Shown: positions 41,693 to 50,969, counted from the first letter of the stretch. The stretch is DNA of 64,000 nt from an uncultured Lachnospiraceae bacterium (GCA_947382625.1 CANDAG010000003.1:1-64000); one strand, 5' to 3'. A program made the numbers and translations. Notes: generated by a model not told the origin, from the letters alone.

Positions 41693-43012
41693 TTATCTGT
41701 AAATAAATTTTAGTTTTCCCAGACGAATTTCATCGCCCGGTTCGATCTCCTCCGACGCATTCGGCATCAGCCGCATTCCATTCCTGAAGGTACCGTTTGT
41801 GGAATTGAGATCGGTAATATAAACACTGGCCCCGTTTCTGGAAAATTTGGCATGCATCCGGCTGATGCTCTTTTCATTGATGACCATATCCACTGCTCCG
41901 GCAAGCTTCCCTACTGTAAGCGGAAGCCTTCCAAGGTCTATATGGCATTTATTCTTCTTGTCCATACTGTAAAGCTTATTTTCACAATTTTCCGACCATG
42001 GGATATAAACCGTATCTCCTGTATCAGACGCAGGAACCGGAATATCATTTTCATTAGTAAATATGTACCGCCCCTTTGATCCCTCTTCCTTTATTTTCAG
42101 CTCCCGGCTTTTCCTCCCAAAGCAACAGTGATAGATGGACCATAACGTTGCCCCTGCAGCAATCACCCCTAAACCGATCATTCCAATGATAAGATACAGT
42201 TCCTCCTGATAGGAAAGCTGATAAGACATCCTGATATAATACAAAAGGCCTGCTGCCGGCAACGCAACGCCCCAAACCGGGATCAGCCTTTTAAGCAGCT
42301 TTATCCTGTCCGCTCCGTCCCTTTCTTCTGCATTGTCCACAGGATCTATGAAATCATAATCCTCATCCTCTGCCTCCCTGCTGCCCGAAAGATCCATGTC
42401 ATCTCTTTCTGTCTCAGCATAAAAGGCCTGTTCACGCCCTGCCGTCTCCCCCTTCCTCCTGTCATCGCCAACTGACACGTCATCCTGAAACCATTTCAAT
42501 ACCTCGTCCAGCACAAACTGCTCTCTGCCCACCAGATCGGCTATCTTGTATACGGTTTCCACCGCATCTGCATCCTCATTATCCACCCTGTCCATCAAAA
42601 AATCCAAAAGCAGGGGAAAACCACCTTCCTCCGGATCAGGGTAATACAAAAATGAATATTCCCCCGTTTCAATATCCTGAAATATATACTCCGGCTGCAG
42701 AACCAGACAGCCTGCATCCAGCAAATATTTCTGCAGCAGGTCATTTACCAGCTTAAGCTGCAGGAAAAATTTTTTCAGCGGCTCCATTCCGATACTTCTT
42801 CCGTCATAAATGCTGAAAAGACTCTGCCGGGAGGTGATCTCGCAGTATAGCAGGATCTCCCCATTGATAAATCTCTCCTGGCTGCTCAGTAATCCTCTGA
42901 TCTTATTTTCTGTCACCATTTTTCTTTGATAAACATTTTCTGACAGGCAGCCATTGTCCTTCAGGATCAGATAGTTATGCCTGTAATCCTTATAATATTT
43001 TACATCAAGCAT
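41693..43012 (-). CDS. FHA-domain protein of the tad locus (DUF6382-type N-terminus)
   Basis: 439 residues. N-terminal cytoplasmic domain about 1-175 (DYRHNYLILKDNG, LFSIYDGRSIGMEPL), an acidic linker, two membrane helices at about 240-290, and a C-terminal FHA domain at about 350-439 (INEKSISRMHAKFSRNGASVYITDLNSTNGTFRNG). FHA domains bind phosphothreonine, so the protein may link pilus assembly to Ser/Thr phosphorylation. Its start overlaps the TadE-like gene by 8 bp; it closes the tad operon. Confidence 0.85.
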   Translation of the reverse strand: MLDVKYYKDYRHNYLILKDNGCLSENVYQRKMVTENKIRGLLSSQERFINGEILLYCEITSRQSLFSIYDGRSIGMEPLKKFFLQLKLVNDLLQKYLLDAGCLVLQPEYIFQDIETGEYSFLYYPDPEEGGFPLLLDFLMDRVDNEDADAVETVYKIADLVGREQFVLDEVLKWFQDDVSVGDDRRKGETAGREQAFYAETERDDMDLSGSREAEDEDYDFIDPVDNAEERDGADRIKLLKRLIPVWGVALPAAGLLYYIRMSYQLSYQEELYLIIGMIGLGVIAAGATLWSIYHCCFGRKSRELKIKEEGSKGRYIFTNENDIPVPASDTGDTVYIPWSENCENKLYSMDKKNKCHIDLGRLPLTVGKLAGAVDMVINEKSISRMHAKFSRNGASVYITDLNSTNGTFRNGMRLMPNASEEIEPGDEIRLGKLKFIYR

Positions 43013-43436
43013 TTCCTTTTCCCCTTCCTTCTCTTATCCGGTCAACCGGATTTAATCTCTGCACCTTTTTGGCAATCACCCCCTTTAAGGCCTTCTGTCC
43101 TGTTTGTACCAGAACCGCCTCCATGCTCATTCTGCATTCTCCTCCTACAGAAGGAAAAAAGGGATAAAAGCTTCTTTTATAATTCAGTCTTTCTTTTACA
43201 TAGTCCTCCGCCTGCCAGCCACCCTTCTCTGCTTCCCCATAAATAACCTCCCCATAATTCTCCTCACCCAGGGTAAAACTCCCCGCCCGCATTCCCAGAA
43301 GGAAATTATCCTGGGAGATCACACATCTGCAATACAAAAACAATGCTGCCAGAATGATCAGCAAATACAGAAACAATACAACAGGCATAATAAAGGAAGC
43401 CTCCACCGTAAAGTAACCCTTCATTCTTCTACGCAT
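43005..43436 (-). CDS. TadE-like pseudopilin
   Basis: 143 residues. Short basic start, then GYFTVEASFIMPVVLFLYLLIILAA in pieces (GYFTVEASF, VVLFLYLLII): the prepilin-like Glu followed by a membrane helix seen in TadE/TadF minor pilins. The rest (about 40-143) is exported. GGAGGTGG precedes ATG 43436, which overlaps the prepilin peptidase end by 8 bp. Confidence 0.75.
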   Translation of the reverse strand: MRRRMKGYFTVEASFIMPVVLFLYLLIILAALFLYCRCVISQDNFLLGMRAGSFTLGEENYGEVIYGEAEKGGWQAEDYVKERLNYKRSFYPFFPSVGGECRMSMEAVLVQTGQKALKGVIAKKVQRLNPVDRIREGRGKGNA

Positions 43437-43839
43437 AAAAAAGCACCACCTCCATTCCCAAAAGCAAAAAAGGCATAAACGGGATCAATTCCCTCTTTTT
43501 TCTTAAAAGCATGATCATCCCCCAGACTCCTGCAAGCATGGTCCCTGCCATGGCCGCCCTCATGGCAAACCATCCTCCCGTCCACAATCCCAATACCGCA
43601 ACCGCGGCTCCATCACCATACCCGATACTTTCCCGGGTAAAAAATGCCAGCAAAAGCAACAGTCCTCCCGGAAGCAATCCTCCTATGACCGCCTGCCATC
43701 CGGACTGTTTTAAAACCAGCAGATATAACACTGCCGCCACTCCAAACAGGACCAATTTATAGAAGGATATTCTTTTGTCCCTGATATCCTCTGCTGTAAG
43801 CAAGGCAAGAAACAAAAGACCCACACAATATTCTGTCAT
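43429..43839 (-). CDS. A24 prepilin peptidase (TadV/CpaA-like)
   Basis: 136-residue membrane aspartyl protease that removes the leader of Flp pilin and pseudopilins. The two catalytic aspartates are in TAEDIRDKRIS and in the GxGD motif SIGYGDGAAV. About four to five helices, the short form lacking a methylase domain, as in tad loci. Confidence 0.88.
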   Translation of the reverse strand: MTEYCVGLLFLALLTAEDIRDKRISFYKLVLFGVAAVLYLLVLKQSGWQAVIGGLLPGGLLLLLAFFTRESIGYGDGAAVAVLGLWTGGWFAMRAAMAGTMLAGVWGMIMLLRKKRELIPFMPFLLLGMEVVLFYA

Positions 43840-43870
43840 CTAAAGCCCCGTCCTTTCTGTTCCCGGGAAT

Positions 43871-44701
43871 TTATCCCCCGCATTTACTGCAGGCACCATA
43901 TCCGGCAGCTTCGCTTAAGGGAATCATATAAACTGTTCTTTTCAGGGCAGAGCAATCCGCCTTTCCATGATAGCTGCTTCCCGCTTCCGTAATATAAACC
44001 GTCCCTCCCCTGGCCGGTCTGCACCTCTGACAGGCATGATACTTTTCTCCCGAAGCATTCCGAAGGGAAGAGATACCGGCGTAGTCCGTTGCCCGGGGTT
44101 GCACTCCGAGATAAGTACACTCATGAGACAAATGATATTTGCCGCCTGTTTTCGTCACATAAACATAGGTTTCCCCCTCTGCCCCGTCCCGGACGGAAGC
44201 GCCGCCATATCCGATCCAGGGATGGCTGATAAAGCAGTCCCTGAACCTGACCTGTCCAATGGGGATCCATCCGATAAAGGGCTTTATCGCGTATTCCACC
44301 CGGATCTCGATGCGGCCGTTTCCCTCTGACGAAGACAGATCCTGCACCATAACTCCGTCCTCTCCGCCTGCTGTACACAGATAGGGATAGAGCTGGCTTC
44401 CCAGATATTCCCTGATCTGCCCTTCCGGCTCAGATGCTTCCCCACCCAGATAGCGGGCCTGATATTCCGACAATGCCCGGAGATTTCCTGCCTGATGCAG
44501 CGCCTCCTGCACATTGGATTGAAAGCGTACCGTCTCCAGGCTAAGTAACACTGTCATCATAAAAAACAGAAAAACCGGCAATACCAGACTCCCCTCCAGC
44601 GCCATGCTTCCTGCCAGCTTAACGGAAGAGAGAAAAGGCGCTCTCTTACAAAACGATATTTTATTGGTTTTTACCTCTTTGAGAGAAGGGATTTTCATCA
44701 T
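43871..44701 (-). CDS. TadE-like protein with two C-terminal Cys modules
   Basis: 276 residues. Membrane anchor at about 35-58 preceded by the TadE-like GSMALEGSLVLPVF, an exported middle domain, then two similar modules at about 180-228 and 233-276. Each has the plan V(Y)(V/I)T-x-x-G-x-x-YH-x4-C, then a terminal CxxC (ACQRC; ACSKC), with YHLSHEC and YHGKADC. The pattern resembles small zinc- or disulphide-stabilised modules found at the ends of secreted Firmicutes proteins. Start at ATG ATG 44701/44698 with GGAGAAC upstream. Confidence 0.7.
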   Translation of the reverse strand: MMKIPSLKEVKTNKISFCKRAPFLSSVKLAGSMALEGSLVLPVFLFFMMTVLLSLETVRFQSNVQEALHQAGNLRALSEYQARYLGGEASEPEGQIREYLGSQLYPYLCTAGGEDGVMVQDLSSSEGNGRIEIRVEYAIKPFIGWIPIGQVRFRDCFISHPWIGYGGASVRDGAEGETYVYVTKTGGKYHLSHECTYLGVQPRATDYAGISSLRNASGEKYHACQRCRPARGGTVYITEAGSSYHGKADCSALKRTVYMIPLSEAAGYGACSKCGG

Positions 44702-44774
44702 GTTATTTTTTGTTCTCCGTCAAAAAGACAGCGCCTTTCCTTTCTTCCGCAAGCCAAAAAGAAATATCCCTGCA

Positions 44775-46163
44775 TCAGAAATAACCGTATTTCCGCCTCA
44801 GTGTGTATCTGTTTCCGCCGCTTCCTCTGCCGGAGACCTCAGCCTCCAGCCTTTCTATGCACCAGTCCATACAAAAATTCTCATTTCCGTCATGGCGGCG
44901 GATATCCATTTCTATAATATCCATTGTCCGCAGATTTAGTGTTTCTTTCCCCACCATCAGGAGCATTCCGGCAAGATATTGCCCATAGGTCATACCTCCA
45001 TCTCCTCCGTTCTGATAAAGGCTGCCAGCAAGCACGCGTTCCACTGACATATGATGGTCTGATTTCCGTAAGGGAACCGCCCTACCTTCATAAATGGCCG
45101 CGACATCGGCAACGCTTTCCAGAAAAGCACAGGCATATAAAATACTTTCCGCCACCGGCTGCTGAAATTCAGCCTTTAAAATCACTGCCAGAAGCTGTGC
45201 TGCCGCCGAAAGTGCCTGAGAACGCAGATCTCCGTCTGCCAGAGCGCGGGAGGCATTATCGGCAAAGCGCCACTTCAGGAGCTTTTCGGCAGTGCTCCTC
45301 ATATTTTCCAGATCCGAATCCTGTCCATGGGCAAGGTATTCCAGCTGGCAGGAAAGCAGAGCGCCTTCCTTAGCATTGCCAAAATACCCCATTTTTTCAT
45401 ATAGATATGAGAGAAATAGTTCCTGCTCATCCCTGTACTCTCTTCCACCGCCCGCAGTATTCTCTCTTTTCCTGTGTGAAATGTATCTTTTCAGATCGAT
45501 CTTTGCAGGGCTCATATACCGGGCGTTTACCCTGGCCAGATACAGAATATCGCTTCCCGCCAGACCAAATACCCAATCCGCCGGATTAGAAAGAGGCACC
45601 TCCTCCCAGTCTCCTTTTTCGTTCCGGATCATGGGAAGCTCCATTCCTGCGAGCTGCTCCATAATCCCCATCCAGCTTCCCATAGGATCCGCCGAATCCA
45701 ACGCATAGATTTCGTCCATCCGGCCAATAACCTCCTGCTCGCTTCCTGACAGTCCACAGTCCTGTGCATAACAGATTGCCTGACTTCTCATAGAAGCCCC
45801 CATATCTGCAGCCGCAGTTTCCAGGGACAAAATGGGGACCTCATCGATCTCCAGTACTCCCCATGGCGCATTCCCATCCGCCAAAAGCCGTGACGTATTC
45901 TCTTCTATATAATATCTCAGCCGCTCCTCCACATTAGCAGCTGCCGGGGTGCGGTTCAGATAGGAGGCGTCCACATAGATCAGCCCATATCTTTCCAGAA
46001 GCTCCCTGTGAAACTCTGACAATACTGCATTCATTCCTGTATCCACCGCACATTCCAGCCTTACCTTTCCTGCATTCCTGACTGCGCTTCCTGTAAGCAG
46101 CAGTATAAATCCGGACAGAAAGGACAGGGATAAGGCCAGAAATACGGTTAAATACCCTTTCAT
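44775..46163 (-). CDS. TadG-like pilus-locus protein (DUF5702-type)
   Basis: 462 residues. N-terminal membrane helix (YLTVFLALSLSFLSGFILLLTG region, first about 28 residues) and a long exported part, starting with the TadG-like CAVDTGMNAVLSEFHRELLERYGLIYVD in parts (AVDTGMNAVLSEF, LLERYGLIYVD). ATG 46163 overlaps the Flp stop by one base (TGATG), so it is made with the pilin. Proteins of this kind are thought to act in pilus assembly or surface anchoring. Confidence 0.72.
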   Translation of the reverse strand: MKGYLTVFLALSLSFLSGFILLLTGSAVRNAGKVRLECAVDTGMNAVLSEFHRELLERYGLIYVDASYLNRTPAAANVEERLRYYIEENTSRLLADGNAPWGVLEIDEVPILSLETAAADMGASMRSQAICYAQDCGLSGSEQEVIGRMDEIYALDSADPMGSWMGIMEQLAGMELPMIRNEKGDWEEVPLSNPADWVFGLAGSDILYLARVNARYMSPAKIDLKRYISHRKRENTAGGGREYRDEQELFLSYLYEKMGYFGNAKEGALLSCQLEYLAHGQDSDLENMRSTAEKLLKWRFADNASRALADGDLRSQALSAAAQLLAVILKAEFQQPVAESILYACAFLESVADVAAIYEGRAVPLRKSDHHMSVERVLAGSLYQNGGDGGMTYGQYLAGMLLMVGKETLNLRTMDIIEMDIRRHDGNENFCMDWCIERLEAEVSGRGSGGNRYTLRRKYGYF

Positions 46164-46357
46164 CACGAAAGGATCGCAGAGCTGTCTGCGGAAATCTTTT
46201 GAAAGATCGTTCCCGCCAGCTCCTGTATCTGGGTCTTAAAGATCAGCACCAGCCCGATCAGCACCACGATGATCAATATCATTTCCACCGTTCCCATTCC
46301 ATCGTTGTTTTTCCAAAAGCTGTTTTTGCAGAAATTTCTGTTTACTTTTTTTCTCAT
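46163..46357 (-). CDS. Flp-type major pilin
   Basis: 64 residues. Leader of 20 residues ending in Gly, predicted cleavage G20|M21 in NNDGMGTVE, giving Glu at +5 (E25), followed by the hydrophobic helix ILIIVVLIGLVLIF. These are the hallmarks of Flp/type IVb pilins. ATG 46357 is chosen because GGAGG precedes it; an in-frame ATG 13 codons earlier would overlap the tadC-like gene. Confidence 0.85.
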   Translation of the reverse strand: MRKKVNRNFCKNSFWKNNDGMGTVEMILIIVVLIGLVLIFKTQIQELAGTIFQKISADSSAILS

Positions 46358-46382
46358 TTTTCCTCCATTCCGGCATTTTAGC

Positions 46383-47756
46383 CTAAACATTTCCAAATCC
46401 CATATAAGCCGGCAGCAATACCAGAAACATAACTACTACCATCATCAGCATCATGGGAAGAAGCAATTTGGTCCCTGCCTCTTCTCCCGCCTTTCTTGCC
46501 ATACCTCTCCGGTCCTCCTGGGCATTGTCCGCCTCCTGGGACAAAAGCGTAAGAAGCTGCTTATTTCCCTGCTTTAAATGTACCGAAAGCAAAAAGCTCA
46601 GTCTCCGATATCTCATTTCTCCACATCTTCTGCCGAATTCCTGGTATGCCTGCTCCTCTGCCACCCCGTTTTCCATCTGATAACAGGCCAGCTTTATTTC
46701 CTGGTACAGATACCGTTCTTTTCCTGCAAGCTGTTGCTCCCGATAATCTGCCAGCATGCGGAACAGGGCATTTTTTACCGTGAGCCCTGCTGACAGATAA
46801 AGCCTGAGCTTACTGACGAATTCCGGATAGTCCGCAAGCAGCTGCCGGTTTCTCTTTTTGCAGCTTCTTTCCAGATCATTTTCCATCCCTCTGCAGATAA
46901 GCACTACGCAAAGTAATGTCAATGCCAGCACCACAGCTGCAGCCTGTCCCTCTGCTTTCTTTTCCTTCCATTCCAGCTTCTCTCCCATCAGGGTATCAGG
47001 AAGCTGTAACTCCCGGCTGCTCCTTTGACGAAAATCCGCCTCTTTCAGCTCCTCCTCCAGCCGCCTGCGCAGCCTCTCTTCCCTGCCCGGCTCCTCCGGA
47101 AGGAGAAATACATCGTAAACATGATCGCTGCTTTCTTCACCATAAGAGATCCTCACCGTCAGCCGGATCCATTCCCCCTGGTCCTCCAGCCCTGTTCTGT
47201 CTACCTTTCCGTTGCTGCTGATTCTCCGGCTGTTTTCACTGCTCCAGGTAAGCCGGAACGGATATCCATTCACGGATGCAGGAAGGCTCAGATCACGGGT
47301 TACGGCATTTAGTCCTGCATTATCTCCCTTTATGAGCTCCGACAGTTCCTCTGTGAGCCCCCGGAGCATGTCCTCTCTTTCCTCCCCCGATAATTCCCTT
47401 TCTTTTACCACGAAAGGAATGTCACCGCTCCAGCTCTCTGTTTTGGCCTGCAGCATTACTCTGTATTCCCCCGCGTCCCATTCATTTCTGAAAAGGCGCC
47501 CCCCTTCTGCCAACAGTCCTTCTCCCTTGCTGCACAGAGGAAGAACTGCCGCAGACACGATCCCCATGATCAGAACTGCAAACACCAGAGAGAGTCTGCC
47601 GATCTGAAATCTGTCATATACCTTTTCTATATCCTCTGACGGATAAAGCTGTGACAATACCCTGCACAGCCTGGGATTCCTTTTTCTTCCCAACACCGGC
47701 CCAAGCTTCCTGTACAGCCTTTCCCCAAAAGGAAATAATGGATTTTTCACTCCCAT
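46383..47756 (-). CDS. TadC-like pilus platform protein with inserted exported domain
   Basis: 457 residues. The C-terminal part (about 300-457) is a T2SSF/GspF domain (DYPEFVSKLRLYLSAGLTV, GNKQLLTLLSQEAD, final membrane helix LLLPMMLMMVVVMFLVLLP). Before it, between helices at about 54-74 and 271-289, lies an extra segment of roughly 190 residues. Residues 135-219 look like an atypical bacterial Ig-like domain: LSLPASVNGYPFRLTWSSEN, ISSNGKVDR, EWIRLTVRISYG. Standard TadC proteins lack such an insert. Starts 6 bp after tadB. Confidence 0.82.
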   Translation of the reverse strand: MGVKNPLFPFGERLYRKLGPVLGRKRNPRLCRVLSQLYPSEDIEKVYDRFQIGRLSLVFAVLIMGIVSAAVLPLCSKGEGLLAEGGRLFRNEWDAGEYRVMLQAKTESWSGDIPFVVKERELSGEEREDMLRGLTEELSELIKGDNAGLNAVTRDLSLPASVNGYPFRLTWSSENSRRISSNGKVDRTGLEDQGEWIRLTVRISYGEESSDHVYDVFLLPEEPGREERLRRRLEEELKEADFRQRSSRELQLPDTLMGEKLEWKEKKAEGQAAAVVLALTLLCVVLICRGMENDLERSCKKRNRQLLADYPEFVSKLRLYLSAGLTVKNALFRMLADYREQQLAGKERYLYQEIKLACYQMENGVAEEQAYQEFGRRCGEMRYRRLSFLLSVHLKQGNKQLLTLLSQEADNAQEDRRGMARKAGEEAGTKLLLPMMLMMVVVMFLVLLPAYMGFGNV

Positions 47757-47762
47757 TCCTCC

Positions 47763-48527
47763 TTAAATCTCGATAGAAACCATCCTTTCTGACATGGCAT
47801 AAGCTCCCAGATAAATGAAAAGACAAACACTCATGATCAGCATTCCCGAAAAAGAATGATACAGCCCCTCAAAATACCCCGGTGACGTAATGCTGATATA
47901 CAGCATGATCAAAAAGGGCATCACATTCATAATTTTCTGCTCCAGCCTCCGCGCACTGAGCAAAACGGCAATTTCTTTTTCTGTTTCGATCTTATGGATA
48001 ATAATAGCCGCTGTCTTCTCCATGACCGACGCCATGTTGCCGCTGCTTTCGTGGGAGATCTCATAAATCTGTGCGAACTCCCGGATCTCGGGAATATCCA
48101 GCCTGCTCCCGATCTGTTTCCACAGCTTCGGGAATGGTATATTATTTTCCCTGCCGGATTTGAGCATACTGATCATCCGACAGGCGCTGCTGTCCCTTCC
48201 GTAGAGCGCCTTCATATCCCCATAGCTGGAAACGAAGGCGTTCTCCGCCGAAAATCCGGCCTTTTGTCCGGCCGACACCAAAAGTAGCAATTCCTTAAAC
48301 TGTTCTCTCGCCTGCTCCCTCTTCTTCTGCAAAAGCATCTTTTCCTCCCTGCGGTAATACAGATACCCCACTGCGGACAAAGGGATCGCCGCCCACAGAG
48401 ACCGATAGAAGAAATAATCTAAAAGAAGGATTACCAAAATACTTTTTGCAGCCAGAAATCTCCTTTCTGCCGCTGTAACCGGCAAAAGACTGTTTTGTTC
48501 AGCCAGACGGCCAAAGCCTTTTTTCAT
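47763..48527 (-). CDS. tadB: TadB-like pilus platform protein
   Basis: 254 residues with a T2SSF domain: helices near residues 25-60, then the cytoplasmic four-helix bundle (EQFKELLLLVSAGQKAGFSAENAF, ISHESSGNMASVMEKTAAII) and C-terminal membrane segments. It anchors the CpaF motor in the membrane. ATG 48527, overlapping the cpaF end by 29 bp and preceded by GGGGGAG, is preferred to the ATG 23 codons earlier. Confidence 0.85.
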   Translation of the reverse strand: MKKGFGRLAEQNSLLPVTAAERRFLAAKSILVILLLDYFFYRSLWAAIPLSAVGYLYYRREEKMLLQKKREQAREQFKELLLLVSAGQKAGFSAENAFVSSYGDMKALYGRDSSACRMISMLKSGRENNIPFPKLWKQIGSRLDIPEIREFAQIYEISHESSGNMASVMEKTAAIIIHKIETEKEIAVLLSARRLEQKIMNVMPFLIMLYISITSPGYFEGLYHSFSGMLIMSVCLFIYLGAYAMSERMVSIEI

Positions 48528-49704
48528 GCGCAAGCTCCCCCGCCTTTCTGAGTTCTCCCTGTATCCTCCCGTCTTCTGTTGTTCCCAGCTGTTCAAACTG
48601 GTAGATCGTCCGGATCAGAACCTCGCCGTCCGCAAACCCCACCGGCTCTGCAATCTCCAGGATCCGCCTGCTGCCATCCTTAAGCCTTCCCAAATGGATC
48701 ATCAGGCCAAAACCGGAAGCAATCTGTTTCCGTATGGCGGAAAGAGGCATTTCCATTCCCATAAGGACCATGGTCTCCAGGCGGCTGACCACATCGCGGA
48801 CAGAGTTGGCATGTACCGTCGTCATGGCGCTGTGCCCTACATTGACGCTTTGTAGCATATCCACCGCCTCCTTGCCCCGCACCTCCCCCACAATGATCCG
48901 GTCAGGCCGCATTCTTAAGGATGCCTTGATCAGATCACGGATCGTAATTTCCTTGCATCCCTCCACATTGGCGTTTCTGGTTTCAAGGCTGACCAGATTG
49001 GGAATATTCCGGATCTGCAGCTCTGCGCTGTCCTCAATGGTGATCACCCTCTCTGTTTCAGGGATAAACTGAGAGAGAACATTTAGAAATGTTGTTTTCC
49101 CGGAGCCGGTGCCGCCGCTCACTAATATATTGCAGCCTGCCCGTACCAGCCCTACCAGCTGATCCTTGCACTCCTCTGTCAGGGCACCCATGGTCAGAAG
49201 CTGCTCCATGGTAATGGGCTGCGGCGGGAACCGCCTGATGGTAAGGATCGGTCCGTTAATGGCCACAGGATCCAGCACCACATTCACTCTGGCTCCATCA
49301 GGCAGTCTTGCATCCACAATAGGAGAAGCCTCATTTACCACTCTGTTGCAGCCCGCCGTGATCTGCCAGATCACCTGCCTGAGCTTTTCTTTTGAGTCAA
49401 AGGCGATTTCCAGCTTTTTAAGCCTTCCCTCCCTCTCTATAAAAATGCCGTCAGTTCCGTTTACCATAATCTCTGTGATCCGGGGATTTTCGATGAGCTC
49501 CTGCAGAATCCCCAGCTGTCTGATGGAATGAAAAATTTCCCGCCGCAGCTGCTCTCTGGCTCCCACCTCCAGAGAGCGCCTCTTGCTTTCCTGCCGGATC
49601 TGTTCATCAATAAGCTCCCTGATCTCCTCCTCTGTCATTTCCCTGGAAAGATCCAGTCTTCCAATGATGATCTCCTGTAAACATCTGCCTTCCCCTTTAT
49701 TCAT
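48499..49704 (-). CDS. cpaF: CpaF/TadA secretion ATPase
   Basis: 401-residue hexameric motor of the tad pilus. N-terminal helical domain, ITEIMVNGTDGIFIEREGRL, then Walker A at 197-205 (GGTGSGKTT), the Asp box ERVITIEDSAELQI, Walker B DRIIVGEVRGKEAVDML and the His box TTVHANSVRDVVSRLE. ATG 49704 overlaps the CpaE-like gene by 8 bp. Confidence 0.94.
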   Translation of the reverse strand: MNKGEGRCLQEIIIGRLDLSREMTEEEIRELIDEQIRQESKRRSLEVGAREQLRREIFHSIRQLGILQELIENPRITEIMVNGTDGIFIEREGRLKKLEIAFDSKEKLRQVIWQITAGCNRVVNEASPIVDARLPDGARVNVVLDPVAINGPILTIRRFPPQPITMEQLLTMGALTEECKDQLVGLVRAGCNILVSGGTGSGKTTFLNVLSQFIPETERVITIEDSAELQIRNIPNLVSLETRNANVEGCKEITIRDLIKASLRMRPDRIIVGEVRGKEAVDMLQSVNVGHSAMTTVHANSVRDVVSRLETMVLMGMEMPLSAIRKQIASGFGLMIHLGRLKDGSRRILEIAEPVGFADGEVLIRTIYQFEQLGTTEDGRIQGELRKAGELAHEKRLWPSG

Positions 49705-50716
49705 TTGTTCCCTCCTTAAACAGCTCCGGAAAAACCTCTGACTTAATGTACCTTGCCAGCTCTCCGTATGTCAGTTCCTCAAACTGGCGGGGAAGCTGTT
49801 TAAACACCGGCAGCTTCCACCTGGTAGTCCTGGCTGTGATCTCTCCGTATTCCATTTGCTCCAGCGCCTTTTCGTACTGTTCTATTTTGGCCATGGCAAC
49901 TCCGTCATCTCTGGAAATGGTATAAATGTGGTCGCACCCCTTTAAGACCTCCCACAGGTCTGCAATGCCGTCCGACAGATCCAATATCAGGTATTCATAC
50001 TCACTGTTTTTTTCTATTTCCCGAAACAGATCCATCCACTGGCTTCCCCTGATCCCCGCCAGATTCTGATAGATCTCTGCCGGCGGGATAAAATCCAGTC
50101 CGTTTACCGTCTCTACCATGCTCTCCATCCGATAAGCCAGCTTTTCACGGGCACAGGAAAAATAATACATCAGATCCGATATGTCACTGTCAAAGCTGCG
50201 GCTGAGCAGCCTGGAAAATCCGGAATAAATCTCGAAATTCAGATAAAGAGTCTTGAAACGCCTGGCAAGCATCTGTCCCAGGGTCAGGGAAAAGGTAGTC
50301 TGAAGGCATCTCCCTATGGGAGTATAGATCCCGATGATACGCATTCTGGAAAGGCCGGTGCGCAATGCTGCCGGCACCGCCTCCGATCGGTCCGTATAGT
50401 ATTCCATGACTTCGTGGAGAATGTTTTCACATGACTGGTACTTATTGACATGATGAAGAGCTTTGTTCAGATTTTCTCCGTTTTCACTGAGAATGATGAT
50501 GTGTGAAATTTTTAAGGTATCCACTTCCTGTTTATAAGCGCTTTCTGAGACAAGGAGACATTCAATGTCCGTATCTTTGGCACAGGAATAAAATTTATTT
50601 TCATCAGTGAATACATAGACCTCAAAAGGCAGATTCCGCTTTTCACTGATAAACTCCATAAGCCGATAGGCATAACTCTCCTCGCAGTCAAAAATCGCAA
50701 GGATTCTTTTATCCAA
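49697..50716 (-). CDS. CpaE/TadZ-like localisation protein with degenerate P-loop
   Basis: 339 residues: receiver-like N-terminal domain (RILAIFDCEESYAYRL, HIIILSENGENL) and a ParA/MinD-like C-terminal domain (MRIIGIYTPIGRCLQTTFSLTLGQML, YEYLILDLSDGIAD). These proteins position the pilus machinery. At the Walker A place it has PIGRCLQT instead of KGGVGKT, so the usual lysines are missing and ATP hydrolysis is doubtful, as reported for some TadZ proteins. First gene of the tad operon; the 5' spacer carries the 50753 repeat. Confidence 0.8.
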   Translation of the reverse strand: MDKRILAIFDCEESYAYRLMEFISEKRNLPFEVYVFTDENKFYSCAKDTDIECLLVSESAYKQEVDTLKISHIIILSENGENLNKALHHVNKYQSCENILHEVMEYYTDRSEAVPAALRTGLSRMRIIGIYTPIGRCLQTTFSLTLGQMLARRFKTLYLNFEIYSGFSRLLSRSFDSDISDLMYYFSCAREKLAYRMESMVETVNGLDFIPPAEIYQNLAGIRGSQWMDLFREIEKNSEYEYLILDLSDGIADLWEVLKGCDHIYTISRDDGVAMAKIEQYEKALEQMEYGEITARTTRWKLPVFKQLPRQFEELTYGELARYIKSEVFPELFKEGTNE

Positions 50717-50752
50717 AAATAACCCCCTTTGCTTCTGTGATAGTTGTTTACG

Positions 50753-50789
50753 TCAAACGCTGTCACGCTTCGCGAACCAGCTTGTTGAT
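50753..50789. repeat. Diverged copy of the 37-bp dispersed repeat
   Basis: Matches the unit at 37505-37541 at 29 of 37 positions over the same length (TCAAACGCT and CCAGCTT shared). It lies in the leader of the tad operon. A nearby hairpin (GGAAGG at about 50805 with CCTTCC) may form. The rest of 50790-50969 shows no gene. Confidence 0.6.
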
Positions 50790-50969
50790 TAAAGTTGATT
50801 TTCGGAAGGATCCCTTCCAAATGAACTTAAAATGAATGTTTGACCAAGACCCTGCAATGCGTCTTGTAATGTTGATCAATCAGAACGTTCTGTTTGTAAA
50901 GTGAATTATATAGAAAATGAAACGGATTGTCCAGTAGAAATCCGGAACTTTTTTAACTTTGGTACTATT

